A stretch of DNA of 64,000 nt from Xenorhabdus miraniensis (GCF_002632615.1 NZ_NITZ01000019.1:37017-101016); one strand, 5' to 3'; counted from the first letter of the stretch, positions 37,216-48,188 are shown. The notes: a model not told the origin generated them from the sequence alone. Program-made: numbers and translations.

Positions 37216-39594
37216 CTAGTTACTTTTAGCCAAAGAAATCCAAGTTTTCACTACCGTATCCGGATTAAGCGATAAACTGTCAATTCCCTCTTTCATTAAC
37301 CATGCTGCAAAATCTTCATGATCCGAAGGGCCTTGTCCACATATACCAACATATTTTCCTTGACGCTTCGCCGCTTGAATTGCCATGGAAAGCAATTGTT
37401 TTACGGCATCATTACGTTCATCGAATAATTCAGATACTACACCAGAATCGCGATCTAATCCCAAGGCCAACTGAGTCATGTCATTTGAACCAATTGAAAA
37501 ACCGTCAAAATGCTCAAGAAATTGGTCTGCCAATAACGCATTTGATGGAATTTCACACATCATAATGACTTTCAAACCATTTTCCCCACGCTTCAAGCCT
37601 TGAGATGCCAATTCAGCTACCACAGCCTCAGCTTGAGTCACTGTACGTACAAATGGGATCATAACTTCAACGTTAGTTAGCCCCATAACATTGCGCACTC
37701 GCTTGACCGCTTCACATTCCAGAGCAAAGCATTGGCGGAAGCTGTCAGAAATATAACGGCCTGCTCCACGGAAACCCAACATCGGATTTTCTTCGTGCGG
37801 CTCGTACATATCTCCACCGACCAAGTTCGCGTATTCATTGGATTTGAAATCTGACAAACGAACAATTACACGTTTCGGCCAAAATGCTGCTGCTAATGTT
37901 GCAATGCCTTCAGTTAATCGCCCTACATAAAATTCAACTGGGTCATCATATCCCTGCATTAACGATTTAATCTGCTCTTGCAATTCAGGTGACTGTCGGG
38001 AGAATTCAAGTAACGCGCGAGGATGCACGCCAATCATCCGGTTAATGATAAATTCCAAACGCGCCAGACCAACCCCTTCATTCGGCAAACAAGCGAAATC
38101 AAATGCACGATCAGGGTTGCCGACATTCATCATGATCTTAACATCTAATTCCGGCAGTTCATCAACCTGAGAACTCTGAACGCTGAAATCCAATTTATTC
38201 TGATAAACAAAACCAGTATCACCTTCCGAACAAGAAACCGTTACTTTCTGGCCCTCTTTCAGACGTTCGGTCGCATCTCCGCAACCAACAACGGCGGGGA
38301 TCCCCAACTCACGGGCAATAATGGCAGCATGGCAAGTACGCCCGCCACGATTGGTGACAATGGCCGCCGCTTTTTTCATAATGGGTTCCCAATCTGGATC
38401 GGTCATGTCAGTTACCAGCACATCCCCTACTTGAATACGATCCATTTCACCAAGATTATGAATAACCTTGACAGTGCCGACACCAATACGGTGACCAATA
38501 GCCCTGCCTTCCACCAGCACATTACCCTTTTCATTGAGCTGGTAACGTTCCATCACCTGTTGATTTGAACGAACAGTTTCAGGACGAGCCTGCACAATAT
38601 ATAACTTGCCATTGTGTCCATCTTTTGCCCATTCGATATCCATCGGGCGTCCATAATGTTTTTCAATCAATAGCGCCTGTCTTGCCAACGCTTCTACTTC
38701 ACTATCAGATAAAGAGAAACGATTGCTTAGCTCGTCTGATACATCTTCCGTACGTACCTGTTTTCCGTGCTCTTTACTGTCGGCATAAACCATGCGAATT
38801 TTTTTAGAGCCAAGATTACGGCGCACTATTGCGGGACGATTATTTTTCAAAGTAGGTTTATGGACATAAAACTCATCAGGATTCACTGCACCCTGTACAA
38901 CCATCTCACCGAGACCATAAGCTGATGTAATGAACACAACCTGATCAAAACCTGATTCAGTATCAATTGTGAACATCACACCAGATGATGCCAGATCAGA
39001 GCGTACCATCCGCTGTACGCCCGCAGAGAGCGCAACACCACGGTGATCATATCCCTGATGGACGCGATAAGAGATAGCGCGATCATTGAAAAGTGATGCA
39101 AAAACATGTTTGATGGCAACCATCACAGCATCAATGCCTTGCACGTTCAAGAAGGTTTCTTGCTGTCCAGCAAAAGAAGCATCCGGCATATCTTCAGCGG
39201 TTGCGGAAGAACGCACAGCAAAAGAAGCATCAGGTTCGCCTTCAGACAATTGCAGATAAGCATCACGGATATCTTTTTCAAGTTGAGCCGTAAATGGCGT
39301 ATCAATCACCCATTGACGAATCTGTGCGCCAGCCTTGGCCAGTTGATTGACATCATCAACATTGGTTTCATCCAGCAATTGATAAATGCGTTGGTTCACA
39401 CCACTTTGTTCCAGAAAATCATTAAACGCCTGTGCAGTCGTTGCAAAACCATTAGGAACAGATACGCCAAGTTCTGCCAGATTGGTAATCATCTCGCCAA
39501 GAGAGGCGTTTTTACCACCGACCCGATTAACGTCATTCATACCTAATTGGTTATACCAGAGTACATTGCTTGGGGTGAGGCCACTATTGGACAT
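37216..39594 (-). CDS. ppsA: phosphoenolpyruvate synthase
   Basis: Gluconeogenic enzyme that makes PEP from pyruvate and ATP with release of AMP and phosphate. 792 residues, full length: N-terminal nucleotide-binding domain ([41 protein letters not shown]), the swivelling phospho-His domain with [22 protein letters not shown], and the C-terminal PEP/pyruvate barrel ([30 protein letters not shown]). It is divergent from ppsR, whose product switches it on and off by phosphorylation of a Thr beside the catalytic His. A Cra-like site in the 256-nt gap fits activation under gluconeogenic growth. Confidence 0.97.
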   Translation of the reverse strand: MSNSGLTPSNVLWYNQLGMNDVNRVGGKNASLGEMITNLAELGVSVPNGFATTAQAFNDFLEQSGVNQRIYQLLDETNVDDVNQLAKAGAQIRQWVIDTPFTAQLEKDIRDAYLQLSEGEPDASFAVRSSATAEDMPDASFAGQQETFLNVQGIDAVMVAIKHVFASLFNDRAISYRVHQGYDHRGVALSAGVQRMVRSDLASSGVMFTIDTESGFDQVVFITSAYGLGEMVVQGAVNPDEFYVHKPTLKNNRPAIVRRNLGSKKIRMVYADSKEHGKQVRTEDVSDELSNRFSLSDSEVEALARQALLIEKHYGRPMDIEWAKDGHNGKLYIVQARPETVRSNQQVMERYQLNEKGNVLVEGRAIGHRIGVGTVKVIHNLGEMDRIQVGDVLVTDMTDPDWEPIMKKAAAIVTNRGGRTCHAAIIARELGIPAVVGCGDATERLKEGQKVTVSCSEGDTGFVYQNKLDFSVQSSQVDELPELDVKIMMNVGNPDRAFDFACLPNEGVGLARLEFIINRMIGVHPRALLEFSRQSPELQEQIKSLMQGYDDPVEFYVGRLTEGIATLAAAFWPKRVIVRLSDFKSNEYANLVGGDMYEPHEENPMLGFRGAGRYISDSFRQCFALECEAVKRVRNVMGLTNVEVMIPFVRTVTQAEAVVAELASQGLKRGENGLKVIMMCEIPSNALLADQFLEHFDGFSIGSNDMTQLALGLDRDSGVVSELFDERNDAVKQLLSMAIQAAKRQGKYVGICGQGPSDHEDFAAWLMKEGIDSLSLNPDTVVKTWISLAKSN

Positions 39595-39697
39595 TAGAAA
39601 CTATCCTTTTTTACATTCTTGAAGTACAAATCGGAAAAATTAAGGCTGCTCTTCACAGCAGGAAATAGCCTAGCACATTGTTTTGCTATATATGGAA

Positions 39698-39713
39698 AGG
39701 TGAATCGATCAAC
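39698..39713. promoter_or_regulatory. Cra (FruR)-like site between ppsA and ppsR
   Basis: AGGTGAATCGATCAAC matches the Cra consensus core TGAATCGATTCA at all but two positions. It lies about 105 nt before ppsA, which Cra activates in E. coli. Confidence 0.65.
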
Positions 39714-39850
39714 CCAACAATATTATTTTTTTACAGGTATAATCGAAAAGTATGGTTGTATTGATAATCCTTGATAAAAACGATTCAGCCAAACAACTTT
39801 ATAAAGTTTGATAACTAACAATAGCAATCTAACTATAAAAGAAAGCAACA

Positions 39851-40714
39851 ATGATAGAAAATTATCTCCCCCAAACAGCAGAAAATGAAAAATCGGAACG
39901 CAGCGTATTTTTTATTTCCGATGGGACTGCAATTACCGCGGAAGTATTAGGTCATGCCGTCTTATCTCAATTTCCAATTGCTATTACCTCCTATACCCTA
40001 CCGTTCGTGACTAGCAAAACTCGGGCTGAAGAAGTCAAAGATCAAATAAATGCGATATATCAGCAAACTCAAATCAGGCCATTGGTCTTTTATTCCATCA
40101 TTTCAGATGAAGTAAAAAGCATTATTACCCGCAGCGATGGGTTTTGTCAGGATATTGTCCAGACACTGGTTGCGCCATTACAACAAGAAATAGGTATGGC
40201 TCCAAAACCAGAATTACATCGAACCCATGGGTTATCCAAAAAAAATCTGAGTCAATATGATGCTCGTATTGCCGCTGTTGATTATGCGCTTGCTCATGAT
40301 GATGGCGTTTCATTACGCAACCTTGATCAAGCCCAAGTGATCATTCTCGGAGTATCCCGTTGTGGGAAAACACCGACCAGCCTCTATCTTGCCATGCAAT
40401 TTGGTATTCAGGCCGCAAACTATCCTTTCACTGCTGATGATATGGATAACTTACAGTTACCCCCTGATTTAAAACCCTTTCAGCATAAATTGTTCGGCCT
40501 GACTATCAGCCCAGAAAGGCTTGCAGCCATTCGAGAAGAACGAAGAGAAAATAGCCGTTATGCTTCATTACGTCAATGCCGCGTAGAAATTGCTGAAGTT
40601 GAAGCACTATTTCGTAAAAACAAGATTAATTATTTGAATACCACCAATTATTCCATCGAAGAAATTTCAACCAAGATTATTGATAATATGGGACTAAAAC
40701 GCCGTATGTTCTGA
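39851..40714 (+). CDS. ppsR: PEP synthase regulatory protein (kinase/pyrophosphorylase)
   Basis: Bifunctional regulator (DUF299 family, E. coli YdiA) that uses ADP to phosphorylate PpsA on Thr, inactivating it, and removes the phosphate with Pi giving pyrophosphate. 287 residues. The P-loop-like motif [15 protein letters not shown] is near residue 168; N-terminal [18 protein letters not shown] and C-terminal [17 protein letters not shown] are typical. Divergent from its target gene ppsA and 150 nt before aroH, as in E. coli. Assignment is firm. Confidence 0.96.
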   Translation: MIENYLPQTAENEKSERSVFFISDGTAITAEVLGHAVLSQFPIAITSYTLPFVTSKTRAEEVKDQINAIYQQTQIRPLVFYSIISDEVKSIITRSDGFCQDIVQTLVAPLQQEIGMAPKPELHRTHGLSKKNLSQYDARIAAVDYALAHDDGVSLRNLDQAQVIILGVSRCGKTPTSLYLAMQFGIQAANYPFTADDMDNLQLPPDLKPFQHKLFGLTISPERLAAIREERRENSRYASLRQCRVEIAEVEALFRKNKINYLNTTNYSIEEISTKIIDNMGLKRRMF

Positions 40715-40864
40715 TTCTGATACCCGCGTGTTTCACAATATTTATTCACGGCACTTTCTCTCTCAAATAGCATTATTGTCTGTTGAATTTGCTGAAAGTT
40801 GAGTTATTGTGATTTCTATCATTCCAGACACTGTCTCAATATGAAGGAAAATCCGAGAAAGTAT

Positions 40865-41911
40865 ATGTACAAAACAGATGAGTTAAGAACCCACCGTATT
40901 GACAGCCTTATCACACCTAAAGCGCTTGCCGAACGATACCCTATATCAGAAAAGACGTTGCAAAATGTGACATTGTCACGAAAACGTATCGAGTCCATTC
41001 TGACAGGCAATGATCAACGTTTATTGGTCATCATTGGTCCCTGCTCCATCCATGATGTTGATGCAGCCCTTGATTATGCCTCCCGCTTACGCACATTACG
41101 TGAAAAATACCAGCACAGCCTGGAAATTGTAATGCGAACCTATTTCGAAAAACCGAGAACAGTCGTGGGTTGGAAAGGTTTAATTTCAGATCCGATGCTA
41201 GATGGTTCCTGTCAGGTCAATAAAGGGATATCACTTGCCCGTAAGCTATTAATTGATATCAATGAATTAGGTGTTCCCACCGCCACAGAATTTTTGGACA
41301 TGGTGACGGGTCAATACATCTCCGATTTAATTAGTTGGGGAGCTATTGGCGCCAGAACCACAGAAAGCCAAATCCACAGAGAAATGGCTTCTGCCCTGTC
41401 ATGTCCAGTTGGTTTTAAAAATGGGACAGATGGCAATACACTGATTGCCATTGATGCCATTCGTGCAGCACGGGCCAGACATACGTTCCTGTCTCCTGAC
41501 AAAAATGGTCAAATGACCATTTATCAAACCAGTGGAAATCCCTATGGGCACATTATTATGCGTGGCGGAAAAAAACCGAATTACGGAGCGGAAGAGATTG
41601 CAGCAACCTGCCATAAATTACGTGAGTTTAATTTACCCGAACGCTTGATTGTGGATTGCAGCCACGCTAATTGTCAGAAAATACATCGTCGTCAATTAGA
41701 TGTCGCAAAAAATCTTGGGGAACAGATTCAAGCTGGTTCAACTGCCATTGCCGGCATTATGGCTGAAAGCTTTTTGGTGGAAGGTACTCAAAAAGTGGTG
41801 CAGGGAAAACCTTTGACCTACGGACAATCCATTACCGATCCATGCCTTGGCTGGCAGGATACCGAACAATTTATCAGTATCCTTGCCAATGCCGTTGAAA
41901 ATTGTTCCTGA
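40865..41911 (+). CDS. aroH: 3-deoxy-7-phosphoheptulonate synthase, Trp-sensitive type
   Basis: First enzyme of aromatic amino acid synthesis; joins PEP and erythrose 4-phosphate to DAHP. About 349 residues beginning MYKTDELRTHRIDSLITP like E. coli AroH (MNRTDELR), with LVIIGPCSIHD, MRTYFEKPRTVVGWKGLI, IGARTTESQIHREMASALS and the metal-binding DCSHANCQK and IAGIMAESFLVEGTQ regions. The ATG at 40865 is chosen by homology; TTG 40799 and ATG 40841 are in frame upstream. Assignment to the AroH subtype rests on this similarity and on the ppsR-aroH linkage shared with E. coli. I see no TrpR operator (ACTAGT-type palindrome) upstream, which E. coli aroH has. Confidence 0.92.
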   Translation: MYKTDELRTHRIDSLITPKALAERYPISEKTLQNVTLSRKRIESILTGNDQRLLVIIGPCSIHDVDAALDYASRLRTLREKYQHSLEIVMRTYFEKPRTVVGWKGLISDPMLDGSCQVNKGISLARKLLIDINELGVPTATEFLDMVTGQYISDLISWGAIGARTTESQIHREMASALSCPVGFKNGTDGNTLIAIDAIRAARARHTFLSPDKNGQMTIYQTSGNPYGHIIMRGGKKPNYGAEEIAATCHKLREFNLPERLIVDCSHANCQKIHRRQLDVAKNLGEQIQAGSTAIAGIMAESFLVEGTQKVVQGKPLTYGQSITDPCLGWQDTEQFISILANAVENCS

Positions 41912-42041
41912 ATCCTTTCCCTATTCTGGCTCCTGTTTGTTACTGCCGGAGTCAGATAAATCCATAAAAATCATAAAAATCAATCCATTGTTCATTTAAC
42001 ATAGGTATAAAAAAAATAACTTGAAGTTAACCTCCATTGAA

Positions 42042-42062
42042 ACGATAATTATTCTCAATATT
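42042..42062. promoter_or_regulatory. Fur box of the haem uptake operon
   Basis: GATAATTATTCTCAATATT, with an overlapping AGAATAATTATTG just downstream, resembles the Fur consensus GATAATGATAATCATTATC. It lies in front of the hemP-like ORF and hmuR, so iron repression of the operon is likely. Confidence 0.68.
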
Positions 42063-42088
42063 AGAATAATTATTGTTCAAGTTTGGTT

Positions 42089-42286
42089 ATGGAAAAATTA
42101 GCGTATCGTCAGCATTGCTACACTAACCTCCTGCAACAGCAGATTCTTCCTGATCTATCCAACGATTCTGTAAAGCGCAATTGTATTGATGACCAACCAC
42201 CATCAACAAAATTGTATGCCATGAAAATTGGCAAAAAAAGCAGATTACCTCAACAAATTCGACAAAATGCAGCAAATTTATTCTGA
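42089..42286 (+). pseudogene. hemP: HemP/HmuP-like small protein, probably frameshifted at the 3' end
   Basis: A 65-codon ORF starting MEKLAYRQHC, in the place where Yersinia and other enterics have hemP in front of the haem receptor. HemP proteins end in a motif like LRQTRAGKLILTK. Here the frame ends IRQNAANLF, but after IRQNA the +2 frame reads SKFILT then stop, so insertion of a single base would restore a RQNAGKFILT-like ending. A one-base loss or an unusual paralogue are both possible. The upstream half resembles no family member clearly. The start could also be TTG at 42083, and the ribosome site is weak. HemP is implicated in expression of haem receptors in other bacteria. Confidence 0.4.
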
Positions 42287-42387
42287 CATAGCAAAATTTT
42301 TGGCAAGCTCACCTTTTGAATATCAGCAAGGTGTTGCTCTTTCGTTTTAATTTATAAGACACTATTTAAGCACGGAGATTAACCTGC

Positions 42388-44433
42388 ATGACCCTAATTA
42401 AATCGCCCAGTCTAAGATTGTCTGCATTAACTGTAGCTATCTTTGCAAGTTTATCTTCAGCAAATGCAGCGACCGTAGTTTCTGAAAAAGACAAATCATC
42501 CAAAGATACTTTAACTGTTTACGCCACGGGTAATCAGCGAGACAGTTTTGAGACTCCGATGATGGTTACGGTCATTGATGGTAATTCAGCCAGTAGCAAA
42601 GTTGCAGGTAATGCAAATGATTTACTGAACAAAATTCCGGGAATTGAAATTGCTGGCTCTGGGCGCGCCAATGGACAAGATATCAATATGAGAGGTTACT
42701 CTCAGAAAGGTGTTCTCACCCTTGTGGACGGCATTCGGCAAGGAACCGATACCGGGCATCTTAATGGCGTATTCCTTGATCCTGCACTGATTAAGCAAGT
42801 TGAAATCGTTCGGGGTCCATCGGCGCTATTATATGGTAGTGGTGCTCTCGGTGGTGTTATTGCCTACCAAACAGTAGATGCTGCTGATTTATTGGAAGAA
42901 GGTAAAAACACAGGTTTTCGCGTTTTTAACCGCGCAGGTACAGGGGATCACAGCCTGGGATTTGGTGGTACCGCATTCGGTAAAACAGAACAACTTGATG
43001 GATTATTGGCATTTGGTACCCGCGATGTAGGTAATATCCGCTATGGAGATGGTACGCAAGGTCGTAATGATGAAACCATTGGAAATATCCTGGCAAAAGG
43101 CTCCTGGAAAATAACTGACAGCCAGACGCTCAGCGGTGACTTACGTTATTACCGCAATGAAGCACATGAACCCAAAAATCCACAAGAACCTAACGATAAT
43201 AGTAGAAACCAAAAGGTAGACCGCACCACAGCACAACGGGATGCACATCTGGCTTATCAACTGAATCCATCAGATTACAACTGGTTAAACGCCAGAGCGG
43301 ATATTTATTATTCCGATGTAAATATTAATAGCAAAAATAAAGACAAAAGTTTTGAAGGCCGCAAACAAGCAACTTATGGCATAAAACTTGAAAACCGCTC
43401 CCATTTGCCAAACACTGCTTTTGCAGCGCATCAATTTACCTACGGTGGCGAAATCTATAAGCAAAGACAAAAGCCAAGCAGTGATATTGTTGTAGGTTTT
43501 CCCAATGCCGATATTCGTTTTGCATCCGGCTGGGTTCAGGACGAAATGACTTTACGGGAGTTGCCTGTTTCGTTTATTGCGGGTACCCGTTATGACAGTT
43601 ATAAGTCTTCAAATAACAAATATGACGATATCAGTGCTGACAAATGGTCATCAAAAGGTGCCATTAGCATTACTCCAGCCGATTGGCTGATGATGTTTGC
43701 TTCCTATTCTCAGGCATTCCGTGCGCCAAGCATGGGCGAAATGTATAACGATTCGAAACATTTTGTTAAAAACTACTGGGTACCCTCCCCAAATCTACGC
43801 CCTGAAAGTAATCAAACTCTGGAATATGGTTTCGGGCTTCGTTTCGAGGAGCTGTTTACCAATCGTGATGGTCTGAAATTTAAGGCCAGCTATTTTGATA
43901 CGAAAGCGAAAGACTACATCTCATTTATTATAGGAGAAGGCGCTTCGAAATCTATTATGGATGGCTTTACGAAATCAATTAACATCCCAAAATCTAAGAT
44001 CTGGGGTTGGGATGTTTCCATGACATATAATTCTGATTGGTTCTCCTGGGATCTCGCTTACAACCGTACAACAGGCAAAAATGAAGAAACCGGGGCATCC
44101 ATAGGTACCCTAAGCCCTGACAACCTAACCAGCACATTAGACATTCCACTATCTAACACAGGTTTTTCTATCGGTTGGATCGGTAAGTTTGCCCAACATA
44201 CCCAATTTAAAGGTATATATGGCACGAATAAGGATGAATACGGTCAGAAAATTTCTCAACACGCAGGTTATGGCGTCAATGATTTCTATGTCAGCTATCA
44301 CGGTGATGGCGCATTAAAAGGGATGACGACTTCTGTCGTACTGGGTAATGCTTTCGATAAAGCCTATTACTCATCTTTGGGTACACCACAAACGGGTCGC
44401 AACGCCAAACTGTTCATCAGTTACCAATGGTAA
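42388..44433 (+). CDS. hmuR: TonB-dependent haem/haemoglobin receptor
   Basis: Outer-membrane beta-barrel receptor of 681 residues. Signal peptide (cleavage near SSANA-A), then a TonB box region DTLTVYATGNQ, plug domain (MVTVIDGNSASSKVAGN, DINMRGYSQKGVLTLVDGIRQGT, VEIVRGPSALLYGSGALGGVIAY) and a 22-strand barrel with the family motifs FRAPSMGEMYND and NLRPESNQTLEYGFGLRF, ending in aromatic W (SYQW). The FRAP and NPNL-like motifs are those of haem receptors such as HemR/HmuR. GGAG precedes the ATG. It heads the hmuRSTUV cluster and lies behind a Fur box. Confidence 0.95.
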   Translation: MTLIKSPSLRLSALTVAIFASLSSANAATVVSEKDKSSKDTLTVYATGNQRDSFETPMMVTVIDGNSASSKVAGNANDLLNKIPGIEIAGSGRANGQDINMRGYSQKGVLTLVDGIRQGTDTGHLNGVFLDPALIKQVEIVRGPSALLYGSGALGGVIAYQTVDAADLLEEGKNTGFRVFNRAGTGDHSLGFGGTAFGKTEQLDGLLAFGTRDVGNIRYGDGTQGRNDETIGNILAKGSWKITDSQTLSGDLRYYRNEAHEPKNPQEPNDNSRNQKVDRTTAQRDAHLAYQLNPSDYNWLNARADIYYSDVNINSKNKDKSFEGRKQATYGIKLENRSHLPNTAFAAHQFTYGGEIYKQRQKPSSDIVVGFPNADIRFASGWVQDEMTLRELPVSFIAGTRYDSYKSSNNKYDDISADKWSSKGAISITPADWLMMFASYSQAFRAPSMGEMYNDSKHFVKNYWVPSPNLRPESNQTLEYGFGLRFEELFTNRDGLKFKASYFDTKAKDYISFIIGEGASKSIMDGFTKSINIPKSKIWGWDVSMTYNSDWFSWDLAYNRTTGKNEETGASIGTLSPDNLTSTLDIPLSNTGFSIGWIGKFAQHTQFKGIYGTNKDEYGQKISQHAGYGVNDFYVSYHGDGALKGMTTSVVLGNAFDKAYYSSLGTPQTGRNAKLFISYQW

Positions 44434-44507
44434 ATAGTAATAGACCATCCCATTAATTTTTAAAATGAAATGTATTTTTAACGCCATTTTTTAAGGAGTT
44501 AGCAACT

Positions 44508-45581
44508 GTGAATCAATCACTTTATGAACGTTACCAACAAGCCAAAGCAGATAACAAAGCTAAATATGCGCGTGACCTCGCGGCTTACCTCAATGTCAGC
44601 GAAGGAGAGTTATTGCAAAGCCGTGTCGGTATTGACGCCAAACGTTTGAATATTGATGCTCCAACCTTACTTCAGGAACTGGCGACCGTTGGCGAAACCA
44701 AGGCAATTACCCGTAATGATTTCGCCGTTCACGAGCATATTGGTCGTTACGAAAATACCAAATTCAGCCCACACGTTGGTTTGATCCTCAACCCACGTGA
44801 ACTTGACCTGCGCCTGTTCTTCGAACACTGGAATAGTATTTTCTCTTTGGTTGAACCTACCAAGAATGGTGTACGTCACAGCATTCAATTCTTTGATCGC
44901 CAAGGTGACGCATTGCATAAGGTTTATACCACCAGTAACACCGATATGGCTGCATGGGATGCTTTGATCGAAAAATATCAGTCCAATGAAAATCCAGTGC
45001 TAGAGATTCAGCCAGAAAAAGTACCTGAGCATGCAGAAGTCACTGAGCAATTACGCGCACAGTTAGATGAAGAATGGCGGGCAATGACTGATGTTCATCA
45101 ATTCTTCATCATGATGAAACGCCATAATCTGAACCGCCAGCAGATTTTCAATGCAGTCAGTGATGATTTGGCATATCGTGTTGATAATTCAGCAGTAAAC
45201 CAGATCGTTGAAACTGCTTATAACGATCAGAACGAAATCATGATCTTTGTCGGAAACCGTGGTTGTGTTCAGATTTTTACCGGCAAACTGGCACGTTTGG
45301 TGCCTTATCAGGAAGAAAACTCCTCTCAGAAATGGCTCAATATTTTCAACTCCAATTTCACTCTGCACCTGATTGAAAGTGCCATTGCTGAAAGCTGGGT
45401 TACCCGTAAACCAACAGATAATGGTTTTGTCACCAGCCTTGAGTTATTTGATGCCAATGGAAATCAAATCGCACAGTTATACGGTCAACGCACCGAAGGT
45501 ACCCCAGAGCAAGCTAAATGGCGTGAACAAATTGCTGCGCTGCCTAAACTGCAACCAGAACAGGAAACTTATATAGCATGA
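44508..45581 (+). CDS. hmuS: haem-degrading/haem-transfer protein HemS/HmuS
   Basis: Cytoplasmic haem-binding protein of 357 residues made of two tandem HemS/ChuX-like repeats. The first half has LQELATVGETKAITRNDFAVHEH, with a His in the usual haem-contact region; the second begins near ALHQFFI-like DVHQFFIMMKRHNLNRQQIF. Family members bind haem in the cytosol and release iron from it, protecting the cell. The start is GTG with AAGGAG upstream. The stop overlaps the hmuT start by four bases, showing coupling in the operon. Full length compared with Yersinia HemS (345-354). Confidence 0.94.
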   Translation: MNQSLYERYQQAKADNKAKYARDLAAYLNVSEGELLQSRVGIDAKRLNIDAPTLLQELATVGETKAITRNDFAVHEHIGRYENTKFSPHVGLILNPRELDLRLFFEHWNSIFSLVEPTKNGVRHSIQFFDRQGDALHKVYTTSNTDMAAWDALIEKYQSNENPVLEIQPEKVPEHAEVTEQLRAQLDEEWRAMTDVHQFFIMMKRHNLNRQQIFNAVSDDLAYRVDNSAVNQIVETAYNDQNEIMIFVGNRGCVQIFTGKLARLVPYQEENSSQKWLNIFNSNFTLHLIESAIAESWVTRKPTDNGFVTSLELFDANGNQIAQLYGQRTEGTPEQAKWREQIAALPKLQPEQETYIA

Positions 45582-46396
45582 AAAAGTGGCTTCTAACATT
45601 TATGCTTGCCATCTCCTTCAATGTGTTCTCTGCTGAGCGCATTGTTACAATTGGTGGCGATGTGTCTGAAATTGTTTTTGCACTTGGCGAAGGAAAGCAT
45701 GTTGTTGCAAGGGACAGTACCAGCCAAAATCCCAAAGCGTTACTCTCTCTACCCGATGTAGGGTATATGAGGATGCTGAATTCAGAAGGGATTTTGTCTA
45801 TGCGCCCATCATTGGTGATCGCCAGTGAATCGGCTCAACCTTCTCTGGCACTCAAGCAAGTCGAAGATTCCGGTGTAAAAGTTATTAAAGTGACCAGCGA
45901 AACCTCGTTAGAAGCCGTTCCTGAAAAAATCATGACCGTCGCCAAGGCGGTCAATCAGGAAAAACACGGTGAAGCATTGATTGCCCAATACCGGCAACAA
46001 TTAGCAAATATCGCCACATCAGATATTCCCACTAAAGTCATTTTTGTCATGAGTCACGGTGGCATTATGCCAATGTCTGCCGGTCAAAAAACAGCCGCAG
46101 ATCAGATTATTCGTGCGATTGGTGCAAAGAATGCAATGCAAGGAATTCAAGGATATCGCCCTCTGTCTCAAGAAGGCGTTATCGCCAGCAAGCCAGATTT
46201 GTTGCTGATCAGTACAGAAGGATTGAAGACTTTAGGCGGTATGGATAAAGTTTGGCAACTGCCCGGATTAAATTTCACACCAGCAGGCAAGAAAAAACAG
46301 ATCGTTGTTGTAGATGAAATGGGTCTGCTTGGATTTGGTCTGCAAACTCCTGCCGTGATGAAACAAGTCCGTGAAGCAGCGGAGAAAGTGCAATGA
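45578..46396 (+). CDS. hmuT: periplasmic haem-binding protein of ABC transporter
   Basis: Substrate-binding protein of 272 residues with a Sec signal peptide (MKKWLLTFMLAISFNVFSA). It has the helical-backbone type III fold of BtuF-like proteins: RIVTIGGDVSEIVFALGEGKHVVARD near the N-terminus and QEGVIASKPDLLLIS in the second lobe. It hands haem delivered by HmuR and TonB to the HmuUV permease. The gene overlaps hmuS upstream and hmuU downstream by four bases each, so the operon is tightly coupled. Assignment rests on both sequence and place. Confidence 0.94.
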   Translation: MKKWLLTFMLAISFNVFSAERIVTIGGDVSEIVFALGEGKHVVARDSTSQNPKALLSLPDVGYMRMLNSEGILSMRPSLVIASESAQPSLALKQVEDSGVKVIKVTSETSLEAVPEKIMTVAKAVNQEKHGEALIAQYRQQLANIATSDIPTKVIFVMSHGGIMPMSAGQKTAADQIIRAIGAKNAMQGIQGYRPLSQEGVIASKPDLLLISTEGLKTLGGMDKVWQLPGLNFTPAGKKKQIVVVDEMGLLGFGLQTPAVMKQVREAAEKVQ

Positions 46397-47394
46397 GTCG
46401 TTCCCAATCCCCCAGTATTGGTTTGATAATACTGGGTTTATTGTTATTCTTTCTAGCAATCAGCTCAGCCAATATGGGGGCATTGCCACTTTCTTTTAAA
46501 ACCCTGTGGGAATCCTCTTTGGAGGATCCACAGTGGCAAATTTGGTTGAATATTCGGTTGCCACGTATTCTATTGGCAATTCTTGTCGGATGTGCATTGG
46601 CTGTGTCTGGTGCCGTGATGCAGGGGTTATTCCGCAACCCTCTGGCCGACCCCGGGTTATTAGGGATCAGTAGTGGAGCAGCACTTACAGTAGCAATGGC
46701 TATTGTCCTGCCTTTCACTTTACCAGCCAGTATTGCGCTATACGGCCATATTATTGCAGCTTTTGCCGGCAGCTTATTGGTATCCACCCTGATATTCTCT
46801 CTTAATAAATATAGCCACGGTAACCTATCAAAGCTGCTACTCGCAGGTATCGCTATTAATGCACTGTGCATGGCATTTATTGGTGTATTAAGTTATATCA
46901 GTAACGATCAACAATTGCGCCAGTTTTCCATTTGGATGATGGGCTCGTTGAGCCAAATTCAATGGCCAACGCTGATAATTGCCGCATCCCTCATTATTCC
47001 CGTTTGTATACTGACATTCAGCCAATCACGAAAGTTAAATTTGCTTCAATTGGGCGATGAGGAAGCGCATTATTTAGGCATCAATGTCCAGCGTACTAAA
47101 TATCAATTATTATTACTGAGTGCATTGTTGATAGGATGTGCAGTTGCACTGACTGGCGTCATTGGTTTTATCGGTTTGGTTATTCCACACCTTGCCAGAA
47201 TGCGGTTTGGTGGCGATCATACTTGGTTGTTACCAATATCAGCTTTGGGCGGAGCATGCCTTTTGTTAACCGCCGATACACTGGCCAGAACATTAGTTGC
47301 TCCTGCCGAAATGCCAGTAGGATTGATAACGGGTTTGATTGGTGCTCCCTATTTCTTATGGCTGATTCTTAAGTCATCAGGAGGCCGTTTATAA
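46393..47394 (+). CDS. hmuU: haem ABC transporter permease (FecCD/BtuC family)
   Basis: Inner-membrane permease of 333 residues with about ten helices of the FecCD/BtuC fold. Visible: [17 protein letters not shown] start ([20 protein letters not shown]), [21 protein letters not shown], the coupling-helix region [17 protein letters not shown] with the conserved Gly, and the C-terminal [13 protein letters not shown] motif. It forms a dimer with two HmuV ATPases. It overlaps hmuT by four bases, and its stop overlaps the hmuV start by one base. Confidence 0.95.
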   Translation: MSRSQSPSIGLIILGLLLFFLAISSANMGALPLSFKTLWESSLEDPQWQIWLNIRLPRILLAILVGCALAVSGAVMQGLFRNPLADPGLLGISSGAALTVAMAIVLPFTLPASIALYGHIIAAFAGSLLVSTLIFSLNKYSHGNLSKLLLAGIAINALCMAFIGVLSYISNDQQLRQFSIWMMGSLSQIQWPTLIIAASLIIPVCILTFSQSRKLNLLQLGDEEAHYLGINVQRTKYQLLLLSALLIGCAVALTGVIGFIGLVIPHLARMRFGGDHTWLLPISALGGACLLLTADTLARTLVAPAEMPVGLITGLIGAPYFLWLILKSSGGRL

Positions 47395-48188
47395 TGGAGC
47401 CGATCATGTCAGATAATTTGCTTGAAGCTAAAAATTTAAATTATTTCATCGGCCAGCACCAGATAATCAGTGATGTTTCACTTTCCATTCGTTCCGGGGA
47501 AGTGATTGCGATTATTGGCCCAAATGGGGCAGGAAAATCGACACTATTACGATTATTAACTGGCTATATTCCGCTAAGCTCAGGAGAATGCCTGTTAAAA
47601 GGTGTTCCCATTTCCCGCTGGCCGACTCAGCAACTCGCACGCATTCGTGCAGTAATGCGACAATATAGTTCCCTTTCTTTTCCTTTTAGTGTGGAAGAAG
47701 TCATTGCAATGGGTCGTGTTCCCCATGAAAATGCTCACAACAAAATCGCTATTGATGAAGCTATTGCATTAACTGAATGTGAAGAACTGAGAAAAAGAAA
47801 TTACCAACAACTTTCCGGCGGAGAACAACAACGAGTTCAGTTAGCGAGAGTTTTGGCCCAACTTTGGCATCCAGAGCCTACAGAATCTTGCCTCTTTTTG
47901 GATGAACCTACTTCAGCACTGGATCTTTATCATCAACAACATACACTACGGCTCGTTCACCGCCTGACGCGTCAACATCCTATAGCCGTCTGTTGTGTGC
48001 TGCATGACTTGAACTTGGCAGCCCTTTATGCTGACAAAATCATCCTTTTGCACAAAGGAAAATTAGTCGCATCCGGCACTCCACACGATGTACTGCGGGA
48101 CGATATTCTCAAACAATGGTATCAAGCTGATTTAGGTGTTACCCAACATCCTGAAACTCATCAACCACAAATCTATCTCAGGCAGTAA
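47394..48188 (+). CDS. hmuV: haem ABC transporter ATP-binding protein
   Basis: ATPase of 264 residues that powers haem import through HmuU. All motifs are present: Walker [11 protein letters not shown] loop in VMRQYSS, signature LSGGEQQRV, Walker [13 protein letters not shown] and switch His in [14 protein letters not shown]. The start at 47394 has AGGAGG about nine bases upstream, inside the hmuU stop; a second ATG at 47406 is possible. It is the last gene of the haem operon; downstream lies a perfect hairpin whose U tract is on the other strand. Confidence 0.95.
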   Translation: MEPIMSDNLLEAKNLNYFIGQHQIISDVSLSIRSGEVIAIIGPNGAGKSTLLRLLTGYIPLSSGECLLKGVPISRWPTQQLARIRAVMRQYSSLSFPFSVEEVIAMGRVPHENAHNKIAIDEAIALTECEELRKRNYQQLSGGEQQRVQLARVLAQLWHPEPTESCLFLDEPTSALDLYHQQHTLRLVHRLTRQHPIAVCCVLHDLNLAALYADKIILLHKGKLVASGTPHDVLRDDILKQWYQADLGVTQHPETHQPQIYLRQ

